NCBI GenBank assembly: GCA_041389725.1
Contig: JAWKRG010000010.1
Coordinates: 321,764-385,763, forward strand
Reading direction: 5' to 3'
DNA: 64,000 nucleotides
Source: Polyangiaceae bacterium
Lineage (GTDB): Bacteria > Myxococcota_A > Polyangia > Polyangiales > Polyangiaceae
Shown here: positions 54,179 through 61,111 of the stretch, piece after piece
Layout: every line of letters begins with the position of its first letter
Numbering within the stretch: position 1 is the first letter of the stretch
Notes under the pieces: model-generated
Databases searched by the model: none
Seen by the model: the letters and a program-made list of their open reading frames with translations, nothing else
Told to the model about the DNA's origin: nothing
Made by a program: the position numbers and the translations under genes

Positions 54179-55966
54179 CTAGGCTTTCGCTTTGAGGGGC
54201 GGTGCGCTGCGAGCAGTGCCCGCGACCGTCCAGCGCCGCTCCACGTCGACTGCTTCCCAGCGCAGGTTCACTTCGGCTTTTCCCGCGGCCGCCCTCACGG
54301 GTTCGCCGCCGTTCCATTTGTCGGCGGAGGGCAGCGTCAGGCTACCCTGGGTCGCGATCTTTCCCAGCGCGGTAGCGTCCGTGGTCAGGGCCAAGACGCC
54401 AAGGCCGGCGAACAACGGCACGACGCCGCTGGGGATGTGCTCGGCGACGACTGCGCGCAAGTTGTCCCCTAGGGCGGCGGCATGGCGCGCCGCCCAGCGC
54501 ACGGAGTCGAGGGAGCGAAGCACCATGACGCTCGGTTCAGTGGGCGCGAGGGACGACTCCACCACGGGCAGAGTTTCTTCACGCTCCCAACCCGCTGGCT
54601 TCGGCTGCCGCGCGGGCGGCGCTTTGGTTCCTTCGAGGCCGTCCTTGGTTTTGCCTTTGCCCTTGCGCAGGATCAGTACGTCGTCCGTGGGCAGGGTGCG
54701 CGGCACGGTGACGCGCACCGGGCGCTTGAAGCTACGAGGGTCGCCGAGGGTTCCCGACGCGACGGCGTAGGCGATGGTCTCGGCGGACGCGACGATGAAC
54801 CGGCGATCCGATGGCGCACCCGGTTCGGGGTCGAAGGTGCGCAGGCTCGCTCCTCCGCTGGGGGGAGGATACAGCTCGCCCGTCACCAGTCGGTGGTCCG
54901 GTTCGATCAAACGAGCTCCAGTCGCGATCAAATCGACCAGCGCTCCCGAGTTCGCCAACACTTCCAACGCCTGACGAGAAGGGGGCGCCAGCAAGAAGTC
55001 GAGCCGCGGGGGAACGCGCTTGCTCTTCAGTAGGGCAGCCGCCGCCAACAGATCGCGCAGGGACGCGCCCGAATCCCCACCGAGCACGACCTGGAATACC
55101 GGCTTGCCGGCAACTTCGCGGACCTGTCGCACCTCACCGCTTTCGTCCATCACCAGCGGGTCGACAGCGCTCAGATCGACGCTGATTACGTCGTCACAGG
55201 GCGCGCCGGGATCCGGCAACAGACTGCGATGCGCCTTGCTGCGGCGTTGATCTCGCAGATAAACCTCGGTCTTTTCGTCGCTGACGAAAACTGCGGCGCT
55301 CGCCCCCAGTTGCGGAGCCAGTGCGCACAGTACGGCGCGGTCCGGAACGGAAAGCAAGCGCGCGCTCGGGCCTGCGAACTCGATCACCACCGGCGCATGG
55401 TGTTCCGCGTCGGTGCGTCGGATGATGTCGCCAAGGCCTCGCCGGATTAGCTCCAGCGCCACGTCTCGTACACAAACGAAGGGGCGGATGCGGCCGGACA
55501 GCAGCACCTGCACGCTGCGTGGTGGGCGCAGCCAAATCGTGCCGTGGGTCAGCGCTTCCGCCAGCTGCGAAGGAGAAGCGACCAGCGTGAGCATGCCTGC
55601 ACCGCCCACCGACGCGAGGCGAGGTTCGTCGGTAATGGCAAGTCGCGCTGGGCTGGCAAAACGCTCGAGGTGCACCGCAGCGGGAAAACCGATGCCGGGC
55701 CGCGCTATCAGGATGTTGTTCTGCAACACCGCACGCGACACGCGCTCGGGCGCACTCAGGCCCGGTTCGGCCCCGTCCGTGGTGACACATCGGGTGTCGT
55801 AGGCAACGGCGGCCTCGATGGTGCACTTCTTCAGCCCGTGCTCCAGGGACTCTGCCAGCACGCGATTGGGTTCGCGAGCCAGGATGACCTGGTCGACCTT
55901 GACCCGCACCACGTCTTCTTTGAGGTCCGGGTTGTCCGCACGGCCCGCGAGGACCTTCTGAGTCAT
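54179..55966 (-). CDS. Aconitase/LeuC-fold pseudoenzyme lacking Fe-S and catalytic residues
   Basis: A 595-residue member of the aconitase superfamily. Recognisable family stretches are MTQKVLAGRADNPDL with the VKVDQVILA strand, RPGIGFPAAVHLERFASPAR (90-108), VQVLLSGRIRPFVCVRDVAL, LALRR-type helix, LSVPDRAVLCALAPQLGASA (205-224), DEKTEVYLRDQ, LKSKRVPPRLDFLLAPPSRQ and a C-terminal swivel-like part near 480-570 (ARHAAALGDNLRAVVAEHIP). The conserved functional residues are gone: TDSH is TDEP (112-115), GSCTNG is GGDSGAS (296-302), and the CGPC cluster motif is absent (EPDHRL at 355-360). It cannot bind a normal [4Fe-4S] cluster. A regulatory or RNA-binding role is a guess. The start was chosen at 55966. 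Confidence 0.85.
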   Translation of the reverse strand: MTQKVLAGRADNPDLKEDVVRVKVDQVILAREPNRVLAESLEHGLKKCTIEAAVAYDTRCVTTDGAEPGLSAPERVSRAVLQNNILIARPGIGFPAAVHLERFASPARLAITDEPRLASVGGAGMLTLVASPSQLAEALTHGTIWLRPPRSVQVLLSGRIRPFVCVRDVALELIRRGLGDIIRRTDAEHHAPVVIEFAGPSARLLSVPDRAVLCALAPQLGASAAVFVSDEKTEVYLRDQRRSKAHRSLLPDPGAPCDDVISVDLSAVDPLVMDESGEVRQVREVAGKPVFQVVLGGDSGASLRDLLAAAALLKSKRVPPRLDFLLAPPSRQALEVLANSGALVDLIATGARLIEPDHRLVTGELYPPPSGGASLRTFDPEPGAPSDRRFIVASAETIAYAVASGTLGDPRSFKRPVRVTVPRTLPTDDVLILRKGKGKTKDGLEGTKAPPARQPKPAGWEREETLPVVESSLAPTEPSVMVLRSLDSVRWAARHAAALGDNLRAVVAEHIPSGVVPLFAGLGVLALTTDATALGKIATQGSLTLPSADKWNGGEPVRAAAGKAEVNLRWEAVDVERRWTVAGTARSAPPLKAKA

Positions 55967-56351
55967 GGTGCGGGGAGGATCCCCCGCGCGCGCACGCATG
56001 TTCGCTAACGCTTTCTAGGGCTGGAAATGATCGGGTTGCCCTTCACCCCGGGCTCGGGGGTAGGGGAACGTAGCCGCTCGACCTCGGGAGGGTCAAGGTC
56101 GTCAGCGGGCAGATCTCCTTGGAGGGCATCCCCCAGACACCGGCGGGGCGCAACCCATGGTTTGACTATTTTTTGTGGCTGCGCCTGATGGTGCCGGTAA
56201 CCTTCCGAAATATAAAACAAAACACGTCCGTAAAGGCCACCAGGGACGCCGCTTCGCCAGGCGAACCGGTCTGGGCCTCCCACCTGCCGCTCGACAGGTG
56301 ACTCGGCAGAAACGTTCACGGATCGAGACAAAGACGATAGGCTAGCCCACC
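55967..56351. other. 385 bp intergenic region with an AT-richer core
   Basis: This gap separates the divergent aconitase-like and roadblock genes. The stretch 56160-56230 is distinctly AT-richer than its surroundings, with TTGACT followed by a T-run and later AAATATAAAACAAAACA; it is likely to hold promoters for one or both genes. A 108-residue open frame on the minus strand (56005-56331) has no ribosome site or recognisable motif and I do not call it. Confidence 0.5.
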
Positions 56352-56711
56352 ATGTTCAAGGAAGCGCTCCAGGGCGTCGTCGACGGCACGGACGGCGGGC
56401 TTGCCAGCCTGTTGATGGACTTCGAAGGGATCCCCCTGGAGAGCTATGCGCGCGACGATTCTCCGTTCGACATCGAGGCCGTGGGCGCGGAAGTGAGTGT
56501 GGTCGTCAAAGCCATCCAGCGTGCAACCGAAATGCTGGAAGCCGGCGACACCAAAGAAGTCGCGTTCAAGAGCGGACGGATGATCACGTTGATTCGTGTC
56601 ATCAACGAGAACTACTTCGTCGCCTTGACGTTGTCGCCCGAAGGCAACTTGGGCAAGGGCCGGTTTCTGCTTCGCGTCCTCGCGCCCAAGCTGAGCGAGG
56701 AGCTGGCGTAG
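56352..56711 (+). CDS. Roadblock/LC7-domain protein
   Basis: A 119-residue single-domain protein with the roadblock/LC7 pattern: FKEALQGVVDGTDGGLASLL, MDFEGIPLES, then a helix (VGAEVSVVVKAIQRATEM) and the strand pair EVAFKSGRMITLIRVINENY and FVALTLSPEGNLGKGRFLL. In bacteria these proteins (MglB is the best known) act with small Ras-like GTPases or as dimeric signalling scaffolds. No partner GTPase is adjacent. AroQ begins five bases after its stop. Confidence 0.8.
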   Translation: MFKEALQGVVDGTDGGLASLLMDFEGIPLESYARDDSPFDIEAVGAEVSVVVKAIQRATEMLEAGDTKEVAFKSGRMITLIRVINENYFVALTLSPEGNLGKGRFLLRVLAPKLSEELA

Positions 56712-56715
56712 CCGC

Positions 56716-57261
56716 GTGGCGCAAGCCCGATCGCGTCGTGGCGCGAAGGGGCCTCGTTCGCGCACGCCCCGTTCCGCTACTCTACGGCGCCGTCGTGCCT
56801 CGGCGCATCGTCGTGTCTTGGTGCTGAGCGGTCCGAACTTGGATCGCCTGGGTGCGAGGGAACCCGAGATCTACGGAACGCTGACGCTGCGGCAGATCCA
56901 CGCGGCTCTGGCCGAGGCCGCCCAGGCCCTCGAGGTCGAGGTCGTCTGTCGCCAGAGCAACCACGAGGGCCTCTTGATCGACTGGATCAATGCTGCGGAG
57001 CAGGAGCGTTTCGACGGCATCTTGATCAACCCCGGTGCGCTGACGCACACCTCCTACGCCCTCTACGACTCGCTAAAAGGCGCGGGCATTCCGGCGGTGG
57101 AGGTGCATCTGTCGAATCCCGACGCACGCGAACCCTTTCGCCGTCGCTCGCGCGTGGCTCCCGCATGCATCGGACGCGTGGCGGGGTTCCGCGCCGACTC
57201 CTACATCCTGGCGCTGACGGCGTTGGTGCGAGTGCTCAGGCAGAGCGAGAGTAGCGCGTAG
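56716..57261 (+). CDS. aroQ: 3-dehydroquinate dehydratase, type II
   Basis: A shikimate-pathway enzyme removing water from 3-dehydroquinate. The core starts VLVLSGPNLDRLGAREPEIY, with the catalytic Tyr in EIYGTLTL, then RQSNHEGLLIDWINAA, NPGALTHTSYALYDSL, VEVHLSNPDAREPFRR (substrate His and Arg), and SYILALTALV. From the GTG at 56716 the protein is 181 residues, with a basic Arg-rich N-terminal extension of about 34 residues compared with the usual 145-150, so a later non-ATG start is possible. The order aroQ-accB-accC is widespread among bacteria and supports the annotation. Confidence 0.93.
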   Translation: MAQARSRRGAKGPRSRTPRSATLRRRRASAHRRVLVLSGPNLDRLGAREPEIYGTLTLRQIHAALAEAAQALEVEVVCRQSNHEGLLIDWINAAEQERFDGILINPGALTHTSYALYDSLKGAGIPAVEVHLSNPDAREPFRRRSRVAPACIGRVAGFRADSYILALTALVRVLRQSESSA

Positions 57262-57364
57262 GCCGGTTCGCAGCGCAAAAGGGCTTGGTCCCGTGGCTGC
57301 GCCCCGACTACTGTGCTGCGCAATCTCGCCAGCAAAGCCGCGACGGGCGGCCAGGGATGAAGTG

Positions 57365-57811
57365 ATGGAGATCTCTCTCAAGCAGCTGCGAAACCTGATT
57401 GCGACCCTCGAGGAGGGAGGCATTCAGGAGATGGAGTACGAAGACGAAAAGCTCAAGCTTCGCCTGTCCTTCGCCCGGGGCGTTGGCGCGTCGCCGGCTG
57501 TGGCGATCGCAACGCCCGCTCAGGCGGTGGTGACGGCCGCCCGCGACGCGGCGGGGGCGGCTCCAGCCGAAGCAGCGGGGGTCTTCGTCACGTCGCCCTT
57601 CGTGGGCACGTTCTACCGAGCGCCATCGCCAGATGCGGAGCCCTTCGTGGAGGCGGGCGCCAGCGTGAAGAAGGGGCAGGTGCTCTGCATCGTGGAAGCG
57701 ATGAAGCTCATGAACGAGATTGAAGCGGATCAAGCGGGAACGATCGAAGAGATCCTTGTCGAGAACGGTGAGAGTGTGGAGTTCGGACAAAAACTGTTCC
57801 GCCTGCGCTGA
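57365..57811 (+). CDS. accB: Biotin carboxyl carrier protein of acetyl-CoA carboxylase
   Basis: A 148-residue carrier. The N-terminus MEISLKQLRNLIATLEEGGI is the BCCP oligomerisation helix, followed by an Ala/Pro linker and the biotinyl domain (VTSPFVGTFYRAPSPDAEPF, VKKGQVLCIVEAMKLMNEIE) in which the lysine of AMKLM is biotinylated. The ATG at 57365 matches the family start. accC follows after 20 bases, giving two of the four acetyl-CoA carboxylase components; carboxyltransferase genes are not in the window. Confidence 0.95.
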   Translation: MEISLKQLRNLIATLEEGGIQEMEYEDEKLKLRLSFARGVGASPAVAIATPAQAVVTAARDAAGAAPAEAAGVFVTSPFVGTFYRAPSPDAEPFVEAGASVKKGQVLCIVEAMKLMNEIEADQAGTIEEILVENGESVEFGQKLFRLR

Positions 57812-57831
57812 GGCCAGCGGCGGCCGCTGAC

Positions 57832-59199
57832 ATGTTTCGCAAGATCTTGATCGCCAACCGAGGGGAAATCGCGATGCGCGTGATCCGCGCCTGTCGCGAA
57901 CTCGGTATTCGCAGCGTCGCCGTGCATTCCACCGCCGACGAAGGCGCCCTCCACACGCGCTTTGCCGACGAAGCGATCTGCATCGGTCCGGCTCCCGCAG
58001 CGCAGAGCTACCTCAACATCCCGGCGATCATCAGCGCTGCGGAGATCAGCGCGGCGGACGCCATCCACCCCGGCTACGGTTTTCTCAGCGAGAACGCCAA
58101 TTTCGCGCAGGTCGTCCAGCAATGTGGGCTCGCCTTCATTGGGCCCCGCGCGGAAGTGATGCAGCGCTGGGGCGACAAGCTGAGCGCCCGGGAGATCGCT
58201 CGCACTTTCGACCTGCCGCTGCTGCCCGGCAGTGACGCCTTGCGTGACGCAGCGCACGCCCAAGCCGAGGCGGAACGCGTCGGGTTTCCGGTGATGCTCA
58301 AAGCGCGCGGGGGTGGTGGCGGTCGCGGAATGCGCGTCGTGCGAAGTGCGTCTGAAGTGCGTCGTGCCTTCGAGTCGGCGTCTGCGGAAGCCCTCGCTGC
58401 CTTCAAGAATGCCGAAATGTATCTGGAGCGCTTCGTCGAGCGTCCTCGGCACGTCGAGTTCCAGGCTCTGGCCGACAACCACGGTCAGGTGTGGACGCTG
58501 GGTGAACGTGAGTGCAGCCTGCAGCGGCGACACCAGAAGATCGTGGAAGAAGCTCCCTGCGCGGTCATGACGGAAGCGCGTCGAGCAGAGATGGGGGAGC
58601 GCATTCGCCACGCCTTGCGCGAGACGGGCTACACCACCCTGGGGACGCTCGAGTTCCTGATGGACGAGGATGGGAGTCTCTATTTCATGGAGATGAACAC
58701 TCGCGTTCAGGTGGAGCACCCGGTGACGGAAATGGTGACCGGCGTCGACCTGGTGGTGGAGCAGATCCGCGCCGCCGCCGGGCAGAAACTGGAGCTGCCC
58801 GACACGCGCCCGTGGAAGTTCCGAGGTCACGCACTGGAGTGCCGCATCGTCGCGGAGGATCCGGTTACCTTTGCTCCCTGGCCGGGGCTCATCAGCGAGT
58901 ATCATCCGCCCGGGGGTGCGGGGGTGCGCGTGGATTCGGGTGTGTTCGGTGGCTGGCAAGTCCCACCGCACTACGATTCGCTGCTGGCGAAGATCATCAC
59001 TCACGGCGCGACTCGCGAGATGGCCATCAACCGCATGCAGCGCGCCCTGGACGAGCTCATCATCGGTGGTATTCGCACCAATGTGGACTTCCACAAGAAG
59101 CTGCTGCGCGACCGCGAAGTGCTGGAGGCGCGCATGACGACCCGCACCGTCGAACGCGTGGTCGACGAGTTTCGGCAGGAGCGCGCGCCGCAAGCTTGA
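57832..59199 (+). CDS. accC: Biotin carboxylase
   Basis: A 455-residue ATP-grasp enzyme that carboxylates biotin on AccB. MFRKILIANRGEIAMRVIRA is the classical N-terminus. Further motifs are HPGYGFLSENANFA, the ATP-binding KARGGGGGRGMRVVRS, ERDCS-type GERECSLQRRHQKIVEEAP, and the catalytic FMEMNTRVQVEHPVTEMVTG. Length and order match AccC exactly. The pairing with accB indicates acetyl-CoA carboxylase rather than propionyl-CoA carboxylase, though in some bacteria the biotin carboxylase is shared. Confidence 0.96.
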   Translation: MFRKILIANRGEIAMRVIRACRELGIRSVAVHSTADEGALHTRFADEAICIGPAPAAQSYLNIPAIISAAEISAADAIHPGYGFLSENANFAQVVQQCGLAFIGPRAEVMQRWGDKLSAREIARTFDLPLLPGSDALRDAAHAQAEAERVGFPVMLKARGGGGGRGMRVVRSASEVRRAFESASAEALAAFKNAEMYLERFVERPRHVEFQALADNHGQVWTLGERECSLQRRHQKIVEEAPCAVMTEARRAEMGERIRHALRETGYTTLGTLEFLMDEDGSLYFMEMNTRVQVEHPVTEMVTGVDLVVEQIRAAAGQKLELPDTRPWKFRGHALECRIVAEDPVTFAPWPGLISEYHPPGGAGVRVDSGVFGGWQVPPHYDSLLAKIITHGATREMAINRMQRALDELIIGGIRTNVDFHKKLLRDREVLEARMTTRTVERVVDEFRQERAPQA

Positions 59200-59275
59200 C
59201 GCAGCCGGCGCGTAGTCGAGCCAATGGTCGAGTCCCTCTCGCTTCCGTGCAACGCCCGGAAACCCGGAGTGAGGC

Positions 59276-60292
59276 ATGAGTGAGGTGGGCGAGCGGGTAC
59301 TGGCGGGCGACGTGCGCGCGGTGGCGCGCGCTTGCCGTGCGGTGGACGATCGTTTGCCGGGCTACCAGGAGCTACTGAGCGAACTCTACCCCAACACAGG
59401 CCGCGCCTGGCTGATTGGCATCACCGGCAACCCTGGCGCGGGCAAGAGCACGCTGACGGATCGTCTGATCACGCGGCTCCGGGGCGAGGGCAAACGGGTG
59501 GCAGTAGTGGCCGTGGATCCAACGAGCCCGTTCTCCGGAGGCGCGATCCTGGGCGACCGCATTCGCATGCAGCGGCACTTCGAGGACGACCAGGTCTTCA
59601 TCCGCTCCCTGGCAACCCGTGGCGCGCTTGGAGGACTTTCGCGTTCCGCCGCGGATGTGACCCGCGTGCTCGATGCGTGGGGGGCGGACGTGGTGCTGAT
59701 CGAAACGGTTGGCGTGGGGCAGGACGAGTTGGAAGTGACTCGACTTGCGCACTCGACCTTGGTCGTGGCGTCGCCGGGGCTGGGCGACGACATCCAGGCC
59801 ATCAAGGCGGGCATCCTCGAGATCGCGGACGTGTTCTGCGTGAACAAGGCGGATCGCGAGGGTGCGGACGCTACGGTGCGCGATCTGGAGGTGATGCTCG
59901 CCCTCGGTGGTGAAATCTTCACCAAAGCAGCTGTCGCGAGCCCCGGACATACCGCGGCCAGCGTCGCGCCACGAGCAGAGCGCAAGGCTGGGGGTCCCTG
60001 GGTCCCCCCAGTGCTCCAATGCATCGCGTCGAAGGATCGCGGTGTGGACGAGGTCCTGGCAGCCCTCGTCAGCCATCGGGCGTGGCTATCCGATACCCCA
60101 GAGGGGCAGGCGCGTGCGCGCGACCGCGCCCGGCAAGCGCTGATTGCCTTCATGCGCGACGCCCTCGCGGTCCGCATCGTTCATGCGCTCCGGGAAGAGT
60201 TGGACGACCTGGTCAAGCGCGTAGAGGCGCGAGAGCTGGATCCCTACGCAGCCTGTGAACTGCTGCTGGAAAGACTCTCAGCGCGATCCTGA
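59276..60292 (+). CDS. MeaB/ArgK-like G3E GTPase, second paralogue
   Basis: A 338-residue GTPase of the same family as the MeaB at 48 kb. Motifs: GITGNPGAGKSTLTDRL, VDPTSPFSGGAILGDRIRM, FIRSLATRGALGGLSRSA, VLIETVGVGQDELEV, NKADREGAD. The SLATRGALGG form belongs to the branch often paired with other B12 acyl-CoA mutases (isobutyryl- or ethylmalonyl-type), whereas the paralogue at 48 kb carries the PxxxGTLGG form next to the methylmalonyl-CoA mutase. No mutase is adjacent here. A Gly/Pro-containing insertion (residues 230-250) is present before the C-terminal helices. It converges on nth with a 15-base overlap. Confidence 0.88.
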   Translation: MSEVGERVLAGDVRAVARACRAVDDRLPGYQELLSELYPNTGRAWLIGITGNPGAGKSTLTDRLITRLRGEGKRVAVVAVDPTSPFSGGAILGDRIRMQRHFEDDQVFIRSLATRGALGGLSRSAADVTRVLDAWGADVVLIETVGVGQDELEVTRLAHSTLVVASPGLGDDIQAIKAGILEIADVFCVNKADREGADATVRDLEVMLALGGEIFTKAAVASPGHTAASVAPRAERKAGGPWVPPVLQCIASKDRGVDEVLAALVSHRAWLSDTPEGQARARDRARQALIAFMRDALAVRIVHALREELDDLVKRVEARELDPYAACELLLERLSARS

Positions 60293-61111
60293 AGAACTCG
60301 CGGTGGACCGCCGCGGTTTCTTCTTCGGAACCTTCCCTGTCTGCCGAGGGGTGGCCGGTTCCGCGGCTTTTGGCGAGGAGGCTCGCTTGGGGGTCCGGGC
60401 CTTCGCGTTCGAGGGAGTGTTGGTGCTGCCCGGTGCACGCTGCCGCGTGGGTTTTCGTCCTACCTGCTCGGCCTTGAAGGCGCTGGGGCATGCGTCGGAC
60501 ACTTTGCAGGCGGCGCAGGCTGGCTTGCGCGCGCTGCATATCCGCCGTCCGTGGAAGATCAAAGTGTGCGAGATGCGGTCCCAATCGGATCGAGGAAAGA
60601 GCCGCATCAGATCCTGTTCGATCTTGTCTGGAGTGCCGTGCTTGCTCCAGCCCAGGCGCTGACTGATACGCTGCACGTGGGTGTCGACGACGACGCCTTC
60701 GGGCGCTCCAAAGGCAACACCCAACACGACGTTGGCGGTCTTGCGTCCCACACCGGGCAGCGCCACCAGGGCTTCCAAAGTGACGGGTACCCTACCGCCG
60801 TGGTCAGCAACGAGTCCCTTCGCCAAACCAATGATATTCTTGGACTTTTGGCGAAACATGCCCAGGCTTCCGATCAGCTTCTCGACCACGGGTTGTCGCG
60901 CGGACGCCAAGGCCGCTGCGTCCGGGTAGCGCTGGAAAAGCGCCGGCGTGACCTTGTTCACGGCTACGTCCGTACTCTGAGCGCTGAGCACGGTTGCCAC
61001 CAACAGTTGGAAAGGGTCCTGGTGGACGAGCTCGCAGTGCGCGTCTGGGTGCATTGCCGATAGGCGCGCCAGAGTGGACGGCGCGAGGGCGACTGCCTTC
61101 GCGCGCGCCAT
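60278..61111 (-). CDS. nth: Endonuclease III with a long basic C-terminal tail
   Basis: A 277-residue base-excision-repair glycosylase/AP-lyase. The helix-hairpin-helix LPGVGRKTANVVLGVAFG contains the catalytic Lys, and VVVDTHVQRISQRLG contains the catalytic Asp. The [4Fe-4S] loop is C-x6-C-x2-C-x5-C (CSARKPACAACKVSDAC). The enzyme proper ends near residue 215; about 60 more residues are Lys/Arg/Pro/Ser-rich and probably disordered, which could aid DNA binding. Its ATG overlaps the gyrA stop by one base (TGATG), so gyrA and nth are co-transcribed. Confidence 0.93.
   Translation of the reverse strand: MARAKAVALAPSTLARLSAMHPDAHCELVHQDPFQLLVATVLSAQSTDVAVNKVTPALFQRYPDAAALASARQPVVEKLIGSLGMFRQKSKNIIGLAKGLVADHGGRVPVTLEALVALPGVGRKTANVVLGVAFGAPEGVVVDTHVQRISQRLGWSKHGTPDKIEQDLMRLFPRSDWDRISHTLIFHGRRICSARKPACAACKVSDACPSAFKAEQVGRKPTRQRAPGSTNTPSNAKARTPKRASSPKAAEPATPRQTGKVPKKKPRRSTASSSGSR

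Noticed and set aside
56005..56331. 108-residue minus-strand open frame in the gap before the roadblock gene
   Set aside because: No ribosome site, no motif, low-complexity Pro/Arg composition and overlap with an AT-rich likely promoter region; treated as non-coding.
57730..59277. 515-residue minus-strand open frame opposite accC
   Set aside because: Antisense shadow; accC motifs are complete on the plus strand.
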